DNA from: UBA2988 sp965237965
GTDB taxonomy: Bacteria > Gemmatimonadota > Gemmatimonadetes > Longimicrobiales > Gaopeijiaceae
DNA length: 64,000 bases
NCBI GenBank assembly: GCA_965237965.1
Contig: CBDEGT010000001.1
Coordinates: forward strand, 1-64,000
Reading direction: 5' to 3'
Both the position numbers and the translations under genes were made by a program. Of the stretch, positions 25,349-34,076 are shown piece after piece; position 1 is the first letter of the stretch; every line of letters starts with the position of its first letter. The notes below the pieces were generated by a model. That model did not search any database, was not told the DNA's origin, and saw nothing but the letters and a program-made list of their open reading frames with translations.

Positions 25349-25708
25349 CTAGTCGTAGTCCTCGGCCAGCCGGTCCTCGAGCACCGGCCAGTTCCACACC
25401 ACCTTCTCGGGCGAGGCCATCCAGCCTCGCACGGCGGGCTCGGCTGCGGCGGCCCCCGCACGCCCGCCGTCGCCTTCTTCCGTGGCCAGCGCCAGGCCAC
25501 CGTGCTCCTCGTCGACGATCTCCTCAGAGGGCGCAACCACCGGCCCCGCGGTGGGCGGGGCGGGCCTCGCCTGGGACGATACGCTGGCCTCGGCGGTCCC
25601 TGCCCAGATGTCCTCCGGAGTGGGTGCCGCCGCAGGCTCGGCACCCGGCTCCAGCAGCTCGATCGTGCCCAGCGCGGCAGGCATGCCCTTGACCTCTACT
25701 TCGAGCAC
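25349..25708 (-). CDS. Small acidic, Ala/Pro-rich hypothetical protein
   Basis: 119 residues, low-complexity and acidic, ending in an aromatic motif (EKVVWNWPVLEDRLAEDYD). Its start overlaps the end of the DnaA-like ATPase gene by 13 bases, and its stop is 11 bases before the DUF4388 start. The WNWPVLEDRLAEDYD tail could be a peptide ligand for a partner. No family is recognised. Confidence 0.6.
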   Translation of the reverse strand: MLEVEVKGMPAALGTIELLEPGAEPAAAPTPEDIWAGTAEASVSSQARPAPPTAGPVVAPSEEIVDEEHGGLALATEEGDGGRAGAAAAEPAVRGWMASPEKVVWNWPVLEDRLAEDYD

Positions 25709-27288
25709 AGGCCGCCCTCGAAACGCGAGCGCAGTCTCTCGTCGATCCCATCGATCTCGCCCGGCGGACGATCGGCCACCAACATGACGCGCGAACCGCG
25801 GCGCTTAAGCGCCTCGAACAGGTGGAAGAACTCGTCCTGGGCACGTTCCGTCCCCGTGAGCGCCTCGGTCCCGTGGACGAGGAGCAGGTCCACCGTCCAC
25901 CAGCGCTCCCTCCAGGCACCCGCGACACCCGCGGAAAGGGCTCGGATGAAGTCCTCCGCAAACTCGGAAACCGACGTTATCGCCATGCGCGCGTCGGCCA
26001 TGCGGAAGGAGCGCCCTGCGGCCGCGAGGACGGCCCGGCCGGCCGCGGCGTCGCGACTCCAGAGATAGACCGGGTTGTACTTGGCCTTGTCGGGACCGAC
26101 GAGCTGATCGGCCGCTTTCACGGTAATGGCCGGAAACCCCTTGAGATCGGTCAGCCCCGGTCCGGGCGCGAGTGAGCGGAAGGGGCGCATCCGCTCGCGT
26201 ACCGACTCGAGCAGCGACTCCGCCTCCTCTAGCCGCTCCGGGTCGCGTAGCACGCCCTGCGCCGCCTCGGGCCACGGGTTGCCGAGATGGTCCAACTCCT
26301 GCTCAATCGTTCGCAGGCGCGCGAGGCTGGCCTTGAAGGCTTCGAGAGCGGACTCCCAACCGTCGGACTGGCCCTCCTCCATCAGCCCCCTCAGGGGAGC
26401 CGCACTGAACCCCTCTCGCTCCGCGGCCTCGATCGCGAGGCGCAGCTCCTTCCGCCACGGCTCCTCCTGCGCCTCCACCGTGCTGGCCACCGTCTGGGAC
26501 AGTTCACTCATGAAGGAAGTGAAGTCGTCCGCCTCCGGGGCCTGATCGGAAGTCGCGGCCGGGCCAGGTGTCTGGCCGATCAGCTTGGCGACCTCCTCCG
26601 GGGTTACCGGACGGCCCTCGAGATCCTGTACGGCGAGCACCCGATTGAGCACGCCGCCCAGCTCCCGCACGTTGCGCGCCGGAAAACGCGCCAGCGTCTC
26701 CGCGACGCCGGGTGCGATCGTCATTCCCTGCTCCTCTGCCTTGCGGCGGAGGATGGCGACCCGGGTCTCGTACTCGGGCGCCGCGATATCGACGATCAGG
26801 CCGCCCGAGAAGCGGCTCACGAGGCGCGCGTCGAGCCCGTTGATGTCGGCGGGGGGCCTGTCGCTCGCCAGCAGGATCTGGCTCCCCGATGCGCTGAGCG
26901 CATCCAGCGTGCCGAGCAGCATCTCCTGCGCCTCGGGCTGGCCGGTCAGGAACTGCACGTCATCGAGCAGGAGGATATCGAGATCCCGGTAGCGGTCCCG
27001 CATCGCGTCCCGGCTGCCGCTCTCGAGCGCCTGGGTCAGCTCTCCCAGGTAGCCCTCCAGCGTCTGGTAATGCACGCGCAGGTGCGGATTGCCCTTGCGA
27101 GCCTGATGCGCCACTGCGCTCAGGATGTGCGACTTGCCGAGCCCGGACGCCGAGTAGAGGAAAAGCGGGTTGTACGAGGTCCCGGGTGAGTCGGCGGACC
27201 GGCGCGCGGCAGCCGAGGCGAGCCGGTTGGCCGGCCCCACGACGAACGAATCGAAGGTCAGCTTCGGGTCGAGTTCGGTCATCACCAT
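25696..27288 (-). CDS. DnaA-like AAA+ protein with a second, degenerate DnaA-like module
   Basis: 530 residues. The N-terminal module is that of the DnaA ATPase: LTFDSFVVGPANRLASAAAR, YNPLFLYSASGLGKSH (Walker A, 46-54), DILLLDDVQFLTG (Walker B) and LVSRFSGGL. After a coiled middle, a second module starts near residue 360 with LTDLKGFPAITVKAADQLV, YNPVYLWSRDAAAGRAV (Walker A lost) and LRSRFEGGL. The DnaA DNA-binding domain IV is absent, so this is not the initiator. Pairing with a DUF4388 gene suggests a regulatory or polarity role; this is inference. Confidence 0.8.
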   Translation of the reverse strand: MVMTELDPKLTFDSFVVGPANRLASAAARRSADSPGTSYNPLFLYSASGLGKSHILSAVAHQARKGNPHLRVHYQTLEGYLGELTQALESGSRDAMRDRYRDLDILLLDDVQFLTGQPEAQEMLLGTLDALSASGSQILLASDRPPADINGLDARLVSRFSGGLIVDIAAPEYETRVAILRRKAEEQGMTIAPGVAETLARFPARNVRELGGVLNRVLAVQDLEGRPVTPEEVAKLIGQTPGPAATSDQAPEADDFTSFMSELSQTVASTVEAQEEPWRKELRLAIEAAEREGFSAAPLRGLMEEGQSDGWESALEAFKASLARLRTIEQELDHLGNPWPEAAQGVLRDPERLEEAESLLESVRERMRPFRSLAPGPGLTDLKGFPAITVKAADQLVGPDKAKYNPVYLWSRDAAAGRAVLAAAGRSFRMADARMAITSVSEFAEDFIRALSAGVAGAWRERWWTVDLLLVHGTEALTGTERAQDEFFHLFEALKRRGSRVMLVADRPPGEIDGIDERLRSRFEGGLCSK

Positions 27289-27367
27289 GATCGGGTCCTG
27301 GCACTCCCTCCGGGGCGAACGGGAAGTATCGCCCCGTCGGAAGGGGTAGGACAGCCCCTCACCGCGC

Positions 27368-28375
27368 TCATTCCCCGCCGCTCCCCCGGGCCCTTCGCGC
27401 CGCCTCGGCGAGCTCTGGTGGCAGAGGGGACCGGAAGCGCATGCGCTCCCCGGTTCCGGGGTGGTCGAAGGCCAACTCGGCGGCGTGCAGGAACTGGCGC
27501 GGCACGCTGCGCGCCAGGTCTCGAGCCCAGCCCCGATCCGGCCCTCCCATTCCGCGCTCCCACCCGGCCCCGTAGACCGGATCCCCGACTACCGGGTGGC
27601 CCAGGTACGCCATGTGCACCCGGATCTGATGAGTGCGACCCGTTTCGAGGGCAACGTCGAGTAGCTCGGCTGCACGCCAGCGCTCGCGCACACGCGCCCT
27701 CGTGACCGCCCGCCTCCCCCCCTGCACGACCGCCATACGCTTACGTGCGACCGGGTCGCGGCCGATTGGCGCGTCCACCCTCACCGGTGTCTCGCTCAGA
27801 TGTCCCCACGTGGCGGCGAGGTAGAGTCGTCGCACGCGGCGGCGTCTGAGCGCGTCCGAGAGGGCACGGTGAGCCGCATCACTCTTGGCAACCACCATCA
27901 GCCCGGAGGTGTCGCGATCCAGCCGGTGGACGATCCCGGGCCTCAGCGTGCCACCGATCCCGGAGAGGTCGTGCACGTGGTGGAGGAGGGCGTTCACGAG
28001 CGTCCCCCGGGCGTGCCCTGCCGAGGGATGGACGACGAGCCCTGCCGGTTTGTCCACGACCACGAGGTCCGCGTCCTGGAAGACGATGGCGAGGGGGATC
28101 GGCTCCGCTTCGGCGACGAGAGCGACGGGTGCAGGAACGTCGACCAGGATCCGCTGTCCTTCGGCGAGTGCTTCGGACTTCCGGGGGGGATGTCCGTCGA
28201 GCCGTATGCGCCCCTCGTCGATCAACCGCTGCACTCGCGTGCGCGACAGCCCGAGCGCCGCCGCAACGAACACGTCGAGCCGCACGCCCGCATCGTCCGG
28301 GCCTACCTCGAGCTCCGTCGTTGCGGACTCTTCGGGCCCCTCTCCCCTTACCGGGACGCGCCGCTCGTCGCTCAC
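27368..28375 (-). CDS. rluD: RluA/RluD-family 23S rRNA pseudouridine synthase
   Basis: 335 residues. An S4 domain (VRLDVFVAAALGLSRTRVQRLI) precedes the catalytic domain: IVFQDADLVVVDKPAGLVVHP, the active-site block HRLDRDTSGLMVVAK (Asp 153), TGRTHQIRVHMAYLGHPVVGD and RQFLHAAELAFDHP. It converts uridine to pseudouridine in rRNA. Whether it is strictly RluD-like is not settled by eye. The ATG overlaps the ileS stop by four bases. Confidence 0.93.
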   Translation of the reverse strand: MSDERRVPVRGEGPEESATTELEVGPDDAGVRLDVFVAAALGLSRTRVQRLIDEGRIRLDGHPPRKSEALAEGQRILVDVPAPVALVAEAEPIPLAIVFQDADLVVVDKPAGLVVHPSAGHARGTLVNALLHHVHDLSGIGGTLRPGIVHRLDRDTSGLMVVAKSDAAHRALSDALRRRRVRRLYLAATWGHLSETPVRVDAPIGRDPVARKRMAVVQGGRRAVTRARVRERWRAAELLDVALETGRTHQIRVHMAYLGHPVVGDPVYGAGWERGMGGPDRGWARDLARSVPRQFLHAAELAFDHPGTGERMRFRSPLPPELAEAARRARGSGGE

Positions 28376-31300
28376 CCCGCTGCTGCGGCCACGGCATCCA
28401 CACCCACCGTGATCTCGATCGCGTCGCCGACCGTGCCCTCGAAGCCATCGTTCACCGGTCCGTATGCGACGCTTTCCGCGAGCGTCTCGCCGGCGATGAA
28501 GCGCTCGTGAGCACGGGCCGCGGCCGCCACGGACTCCGGAGCATCGACCGTCAGCCGAATGCGGTCGGAGACGTTCAACCCGGCGTCCCTGCGGGACTGC
28601 TGGACGACACGGACCACGTCGCGTGCGATCCCCTCGGCCATGAGCTCGGGCGTCACGGTGGTATCCAACAGGACCAGACCCGAGCTCGAGGGCAGCTCGA
28701 TGGCCGCGCCGGGATCACGGGGAACCAATCGGCGTTCGTACTCTCCGCTCAACAACTCGATGCCCGCCGCGACCACTCGTCCTTCCGGCGTCGTGCTCCA
28801 CTCGCCCGCTTTGACCGCCTTGATCACCTTCTGAACGTCCTTGCCGAGCCGAGGTCCGGCCACTCGCGCGTTGACCGCCACCTCGAAGCGCCCGTGGGCT
28901 GCCACGTCGCTCGTGAGCTCGACCTCCTTGACGTTCACCTCGTCTCGGATGATGTCGGTGAACGCCGCGAAGCGCTCGATGTCCTTCGCGGCCACCAGAA
29001 GCCGAGCCAACGGAAGCCGCACCCGCAACTTGTTGGTCGTGCGCAGCGAGAGGGCGGACGAGCACACTTGCCGCACCCGATCCATCGCTTCCACGAGCGC
29101 CGAGTCGTTCGGCAGCTCGTCCACCAGCGGCCAGTCCTCCAGGTGGACGGAGCGTCCCCCCGTGAGGCCGCGCCAGATGGTCTCGGTGGTGAGCGGAAGG
29201 AGCGGCGCAGTGACCCGGCAGGTCAACTCGAGCACGGTGTGCAGCGTGTCGATCGCGTCGCGTTCGCCAGACCAGAAGCGATCGCGGGAGCGGCGCACAT
29301 ACCAATTGGTCAGGACCTCGAGGAACTCCCGCACCGTGGCCGAGGCGCCGGCCAGGTCGTACGCGTCGAGCTGCGCCTCGACATCGGTGACCAACTCATT
29401 CGTCTTGGCCAGGACGTAGCGGTCCAGGACGTGGGGGGAGTCGGTGCGGGTCGTACCCTCCACCCCCTCCGCGTTCGCGTAGAGGGCCAGGAAGTAGTAC
29501 GAGTTCCAGAGCGGAAGCAGCGCCTGACGAGCACCTTCGCGGACCCCCTTCTCCGTGACGATCAGGTCACCGCCCCTCAGGATCGGGCTCGACATCAGGA
29601 ACCAACGCATGGCGTCGGACCCGTCCCGCTCGAGCACCTCGTTCACGTCCGGATATTTCTTTCGGGACTTGGACATCTTCTGACCGTCACTGCCGAGCAC
29701 GATCCCGTGAGCCAGGCAAGTGCGGAACGCGGGACGATCGAACAACGCGGTCGCCAACACATGCAGAGTGTAGAACCATCCCCGGGTCTGGCCGTTGTAC
29801 TCAACGATGAAGTCACCCGGATAGTGGTGCTCGAACCAATCCGCATTGGAAAATGGGTAGTGCACCTGCGCGAACGGCATCGAGCCGGACTCGAACCAGC
29901 AGTCGAGCACCTCCGGGACCCTGCGCATGGTGGAGCGGCCCGTCGGATCGTCGGGGTGTGGACGAGTGAGTCCGTCGATGTACGGACGGTGCAGATCGGT
30001 CGGGCGCACTCCGAAGTCCCGCTCCATCTCGTCCAGCGAGCCGTACACGTCCACCCGCGGATACGCGGGCTCATCGGAGACCCACACGGGAATGGGCGAG
30101 CCCCAGTACCGGCTCCGGGAGATCGACCAGTCGCGCGCGTTCTCGAGCCACTTGCCGAACTGGCCGTCGCGGATGTGCTCGGGCACCCACTCGATCTGCC
30201 GATTCAGCTCGACCATGCGATCCCGCACGCGCGTCACGGCGACGAACCACGAGCTCACCGCGCGCTGAATGAGCGGATTGTCGCAGCGCCAGCAGTGTGG
30301 GTAGGGGTGGTCGTACGTATCGTGGCGCAGGAGCGCCCCGGACGCCTTCAGGTCCTTGATGATCGCCTTGTTGGCGTCGAACACCTGGAGGCCCTGGTAG
30401 GGCAAGACCTGGGCATCGAACTCGCCACGCGAATCGATCGGCATGACCGGCTCGATGCCGGCTTCGTCGGTGACGGCCTTGTCCTCCTCGCCGTACGCCG
30501 GGGCGATGTGGACGATCCCGGTGCCGTCCTCGGTGGTGACGAAGTCGGCGGGAAGGATCTGATGCGCCCGCTCCTGCCGACCCGCGAAGAAGTCAAAGAC
30601 CGGGACGTAACGGGTGCCCACCAGGGCCGCGCCGCTGAACCGGCCAACCACCGACGGCGCTTCACCGAGCTCGCGGGCATACGCCGCCACCCGTGCCTCC
30701 GCCAGCACGTAGCGGTGGCCGCGCGCTTCGACCACCACGTAGGTCACGTCGGGGTGCACGGCAGCGGCCAGGTTGGAAGGCAGCGTCCACGGCGTGGTCG
30801 TCCAGACGAGCGCCTCCGCGCCGTCCAACTCGGACACCGTAGACTCGAGCCTCAGGCCGACGGTCACGGCCGGGTCCTGCCGGTCCCGGTAGACGTCGTC
30901 CATCTTGGTCTCGGTATTCGACAGCGGAGTTTCGCAACGCCAGCAGTACCAAAGGACCCGGAAGCCCTCGTAGATCAGCCCCTTGTCCCAGAGCGTCTTG
31001 AAGGCCCACAGGACGCTCTCCATGTAGTCGAGGTCGAGCGTCTTGTAGTCATTGGTGAAGTCGACCCAGCGCGCCTGCCGGGTCACGTAGCGCTCCCACT
31101 CTCCGGTGTAGCGCAGAACCGAGCTCCGACAGGCCTCGTTGAACTGCGCCACACCCATCGCCTCGATCTCGATCTTGTGCGAGATCCCGAGCTGCTTCTC
31201 CGCCTCGAACTCCGCGGGGAGGCCGTGGCAATCCCAACCGAAGCGGCGCTCCACTCTGCGACCCTTCATGGTCTGATAGCGTGGGATCACGTCCTTGGCG

Positions 31301-31536
31301 TAGCCGGTCAGGAGGTGGCCGTAGTGGGGGAGACCGTTCGCGAAAGGGGGTCCGTCGTAGAAGACGAACTCGTTGGCACCTTGGGCTCCGGCCTCCCGCG
31401 CCTCGACGCTCGCCTGGAATGTCCGATCGGCATCCCAAAAAGCCAGAACATCCCGCTCGAACGCGGGGAAGGACGGCTGGGACGGGACGGGCTCGGGGTC
31501 GCTCTGCTCGCCGAAGCGGGCCTTCGGGTATGGCAC
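28372..31536 (-). CDS. ileS: Isoleucyl-tRNA synthetase
   Basis: 1054 residues from a GTG at 31536, GAGGAG upstream. Class I signatures: HIGH-type NGLPHYGHLLTGY and the KMSKS loop DGQKMSKSRKKYPDV. WDCHGLPAEFEAEK, the editing domain and the C-terminal anticodon-binding region are also present. The length is that of the eukaryote-like (type 2) IleRS, which also underlies natural mupirocin tolerance in other bacteria. It charges tRNA-Ile. A T-box leader lies directly upstream, so translation probably responds to uncharged tRNA-Ile. It heads a unit with the pseudouridine synthase. Confidence 0.97.
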   Translation of the reverse strand: MPYPKARFGEQSDPEPVPSQPSFPAFERDVLAFWDADRTFQASVEAREAGAQGANEFVFYDGPPFANGLPHYGHLLTGYAKDVIPRYQTMKGRRVERRFGWDCHGLPAEFEAEKQLGISHKIEIEAMGVAQFNEACRSSVLRYTGEWERYVTRQARWVDFTNDYKTLDLDYMESVLWAFKTLWDKGLIYEGFRVLWYCWRCETPLSNTETKMDDVYRDRQDPAVTVGLRLESTVSELDGAEALVWTTTPWTLPSNLAAAVHPDVTYVVVEARGHRYVLAEARVAAYARELGEAPSVVGRFSGAALVGTRYVPVFDFFAGRQERAHQILPADFVTTEDGTGIVHIAPAYGEEDKAVTDEAGIEPVMPIDSRGEFDAQVLPYQGLQVFDANKAIIKDLKASGALLRHDTYDHPYPHCWRCDNPLIQRAVSSWFVAVTRVRDRMVELNRQIEWVPEHIRDGQFGKWLENARDWSISRSRYWGSPIPVWVSDEPAYPRVDVYGSLDEMERDFGVRPTDLHRPYIDGLTRPHPDDPTGRSTMRRVPEVLDCWFESGSMPFAQVHYPFSNADWFEHHYPGDFIVEYNGQTRGWFYTLHVLATALFDRPAFRTCLAHGIVLGSDGQKMSKSRKKYPDVNEVLERDGSDAMRWFLMSSPILRGGDLIVTEKGVREGARQALLPLWNSYYFLALYANAEGVEGTTRTDSPHVLDRYVLAKTNELVTDVEAQLDAYDLAGASATVREFLEVLTNWYVRRSRDRFWSGERDAIDTLHTVLELTCRVTAPLLPLTTETIWRGLTGGRSVHLEDWPLVDELPNDSALVEAMDRVRQVCSSALSLRTTNKLRVRLPLARLLVAAKDIERFAAFTDIIRDEVNVKEVELTSDVAAHGRFEVAVNARVAGPRLGKDVQKVIKAVKAGEWSTTPEGRVVAAGIELLSGEYERRLVPRDPGAAIELPSSSGLVLLDTTVTPELMAEGIARDVVRVVQQSRRDAGLNVSDRIRLTVDAPESVAAAARAHERFIAGETLAESVAYGPVNDGFEGTVGDAIEITVGVDAVAAAAG

Positions 31537-31621
31537 GATGGCTCCTCGCGGTTCGTCTCGGTGTCCGGGCGCACGGCTCCGGCCGCAGCACCCACACGGG
31601 GACGAGGCGCTCGAACCCTGC

Positions 31622-31785
31622 GCTCCGCGGTACCACCCCGCTTGTCCGAACTCTCAGCAGCCGCTGAGGTGCTCGGACCGCTCGTTCATGCGGCTGTGTC
31701 GGGCCGCTCCCGCCGGTTCTAGTGGGGTCGCAACGGACCCGTTCTTCCGGACGGCTCCCCGGTGATGGCCGGATCGACGCCGCAC
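31622..31785 (-). promoter_or_regulatory. T-box leader of ileS, specifier AUC
   Basis: On the minus strand a short Stem I reads CGGCCATCACCGGGGAGCC with the Ile specifier ATC at 31766-31764, followed by GGAAGAACGGG. About 130 bases later the universal T-box sequence GGGTGGTACCGCGG occurs (about 31625-31639). These are the hallmarks of actinobacterial-type ileS T-boxes with an ultrashort Stem I, which act on translation by freeing the Shine-Dalgarno. No poly-U terminator is seen before the gene, consistent with translational control. Confidence 0.85.
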
Positions 31786-31819
31786 GACCTTTGCGCCCAC
31801 GCTCGCATCCGACGGCTGC

Positions 31820-32578
31820 CTACGTGATGCGGCCCACGACGCTCCGCACGAGCGCGGCGAGGCTGGCTTCGGAGCCGGGGAGCCCCACGAGACCCAGCAC
31901 GCGCATCCCGGCATGCCGCGCCACGATCGTCTCGGCGACCCCTCCATTCCCCAGCCATCGGACCCCCGACTCCGTGAGCAGCCTGTACTCCGCTGGAGTA
32001 GCGAGGTTCGGATCGGGGTGAGCCGCGTAGACGCCGCTCGTGAGCGTCGCGCCGACGCGGGCCGCCTCCTCCGCTGCCAGTGCACGGAGCGCGGGGTCGT
32101 AGGCTTGGGACATGTCCGGGAAGCGGGGCCCCATCTCATCGAGGTTGGGGCCCACCAAAGGATTGGGGACGAGCAACCCGACGTGGTCTTCGACCGACCC
32201 GACGTCGGACGCGGGGTCCGGCGTGAGCGCCCGGACACGCAACGCGAGCACCAGCACGTCCGCGCCCAGGAGGCGCGCGAGCCGGACCAGGACGGCGCGC
32301 ACCGAGGTCGCCCGATCCACCCCACCCGTCCAGGCCGCTACGGGCGTTCCATCGAGCCTCCCGACGACGAGCCTGGTCCCGACCGGGACCGCGAAGGGAA
32401 GGTCCGAGCCGGGAATCGAGGTCGTGACCGCGATGCCGTCGCTCGGGTCACCGAGGGCAGGATCCAGAACGAGCGCGACCCGCGGAATCAGGTCCGTGCG
32501 CGCACGCACGCCCCGCACGGCGTTCCGCAGGCGGTCCATCAGGGCCGGCACCGCCGTGCGCGGCGCGGCTCCTGCCAC
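31820..32578 (-). CDS. Purine-nucleoside phosphorylase-like protein, active site degenerate
   Basis: 252 residues from a GTG at 32578 (ATG 32539 is an alternative). The C-terminal half follows the PNP pattern: DHVGLLVPNPLVGPN, MGPRFPDMSQAYDPALRALA, SGVYAAHPDPN, TPAEYRLL and IVARHAGMRVLGLVGL. The N-terminal phosphate loop, normally GSGLG, reads DPALGD, and the usual MSTVPE segment reads LGNGGVAE. Catalysis as a standard PNP is therefore doubtful. It starts one base after the divIVA stop. Confidence 0.75.
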   Translation of the reverse strand: MAGAAPRTAVPALMDRLRNAVRGVRARTDLIPRVALVLDPALGDPSDGIAVTTSIPGSDLPFAVPVGTRLVVGRLDGTPVAAWTGGVDRATSVRAVLVRLARLLGADVLVLALRVRALTPDPASDVGSVEDHVGLLVPNPLVGPNLDEMGPRFPDMSQAYDPALRALAAEEAARVGATLTSGVYAAHPDPNLATPAEYRLLTESGVRWLGNGGVAETIVARHAGMRVLGLVGLPGSEASLAALVRSVVGRIT

Positions 32579-32579
32579 G

Positions 32580-33302
32580 TCAGTCGTCGGATCGAGCGAC
32601 GGTGGGGCCGCCGAGTCCCGACAACCAGAGCTCGTTCGCGTCGCTCCCCGCCGCGCTCGCTCCGTCCGCCTCGCCTGCGGCGACTCCGTCCCCTCCGTCG
32701 TCCACCTCGGTCCCGGCGAGCGCGTCTCCGGCAGCGTCGGCGGTCGGCTCCGCCAAGTCCTCCGCCCCCTCCAGCGGATCCACTCCGTCCCCACCTCGCC
32801 GCTCTCCCGAGAGCTCGAGCTCCACCGCGGTATCGTCGAGCGGACTCCGCCCCTCCTCCTCCACCACCACGTCCAGCTCGCGCTCGAGCAGAGCACGGAA
32901 GGCGCGCAAGAAGCGCACACGCTTGCGCTCGATCTCCTCCAGTGCGCCGCGCCGCTCCTCCAGCACGCGATCCGCGTCCGTAATTAGCTTACCGGCCTCG
33001 ACCTCCGCCTCCCGCAGCGCCAGATCGGCCTCCCTGCGGGACTGCTCACGCATGTCCTCCCGCACAGCCTGCGCCGTCACCAGCGCCTCCTGAACGGCTC
33101 GCTCACGGCTCGACTGGGTGTCCACCTGTACCTGGAGTAGCTCGGCGCGCTCGCGCAGTCCGATCGTATCCTTGACGAGCTCCTCCATCCGCATCGCCAC
33201 GAGGTCGAGGAAGGTGTCCACCTCCTGTGGATCGTAACCGCGCATCGACTTGCGGAAGTCGCCGCGCTTCTTGCGGACGTCCAGTGGGGTGAGATCGATC
33301 AT
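32580..33302 (-). CDS. DivIVA-domain protein
   Basis: 240 residues. The conserved membrane-binding start MIDLTPLDVRKKRGDFRKSMRGYDPQEVD split by family positions, then a long coiled coil (about 45-145) with an RREADLALREAEVEAGKLI-type heptad run. An acidic Gly/Ala-rich tail follows. DivIVA proteins mark poles and division sites. The tail is unusually long and acidic. It sits 20 bases after yggS, as often seen in Gram-positive division clusters. Confidence 0.88.
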   Translation of the reverse strand: MIDLTPLDVRKKRGDFRKSMRGYDPQEVDTFLDLVAMRMEELVKDTIGLRERAELLQVQVDTQSSRERAVQEALVTAQAVREDMREQSRREADLALREAEVEAGKLITDADRVLEERRGALEEIERKRVRFLRAFRALLERELDVVVEEEGRSPLDDTAVELELSGERRGGDGVDPLEGAEDLAEPTADAAGDALAGTEVDDGGDGVAAGEADGASAAGSDANELWLSGLGGPTVARSDD

Positions 33303-33322
33303 TGTGATACTCTCCTGGTTGC

Positions 33323-34030
33323 CTAGCCCCGTTCGCCGAACAGCGCGGTCCCGATCCGGACCATCGTGCTACCCTCACGGACCGCCGCTGCAAGGTCGTT
33401 CGTCATGCCCATCGAAAGCTCGCCTCCCATACGGGCTCCAGCCAAGCGTAGGCGGTCGCGCAGCTCGCGCAGCCCACCGAAGGTCGTGGTCAACACACGC
33501 GCGTCTCCCGTAAGAGGCGCCATCGTCATCAGCCCCGCGACCCGGAGCCCCGACAACTCTGCCATGCGGAGCACGGCGTCCTCCGCCTCAGCGGCGGCGA
33601 GGCCGTGCTTGGCGGCCTCCCCCGACGTATTTACCTGTGCCAGCACGGTCACGGTGCGTCCAGACTCGATGGCTGCACGCGCGAGCCGTTGGGCCAGCTT
33701 GAGCGAATCCACGGAGTGGATCAGGTCGGCCAGACCGACCGCACTCCTGGCCTTGCGACCTTGTACGTGCCCGATCATGTGCCAGCGCACTGCTCCGGGC
33801 TCGCAACCGAGCGCCGCGACCTTCTCGGCAAGCTCCTCGACACGGTTTTCCCCCAGATCGGTCAACCCGGCCTCCACCGCCGCTTCGAGTGCAGCGAGCG
33901 GATGGCCCTTGGTCACGGCGACCAGACGCACCGCCGCGGGATCACGACCGGCCTCGCTCGCGGCCTCGGCGATCGCGTCGCGCACTCGTGGCAGTGAGGA
34001 CCGGAGCCGTTGCGCGTAAGCTACGGCCAC
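33323..34030 (-). CDS. yggS: YggS/PLPBP family PLP-homeostasis protein
   Basis: 235 residues, usual family length. The PLP lysine is in LVAVTKGHP, followed by GENRVEELAEKV, WHMIGHVQGRK, QVNTSGEAAKHGL, GLMTMAP and ELSMGMTNDLAAAVREGSTMVRIGTALFG as separate blocks. It binds pyridoxal 5'-phosphate and helps vitamin B6 and amino-acid balance. It is located between cdaA and divIVA. Confidence 0.95.
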   Translation of the reverse strand: MAVAYAQRLRSSLPRVRDAIAEAASEAGRDPAAVRLVAVTKGHPLAALEAAVEAGLTDLGENRVEELAEKVAALGCEPGAVRWHMIGHVQGRKARSAVGLADLIHSVDSLKLAQRLARAAIESGRTVTVLAQVNTSGEAAKHGLAAAEAEDAVLRMAELSGLRVAGLMTMAPLTGDARVLTTTFGGLRELRDRLRLAGARMGGELSMGMTNDLAAAVREGSTMVRIGTALFGERG

Positions 34031-34076
34031 CGAATGCGGTCTGACATGGGCGGGTCGCGCAATCCCCAGCGAGCGC

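Noticed and set aside
25696..27288. Chromosomal replication initiator dnaA and an origin
   Set aside because: The protein lacks the DNA-binding domain IV, and no cluster of DnaA boxes was seen nearby.
28129..31722. A 1197-codon open frame on the plus strand
   Set aside because: It is the antisense of ileS and the pseudouridine synthase, kept open by GC-rich codons; its protein has no domain character, while the minus strand encodes clear enzymes.
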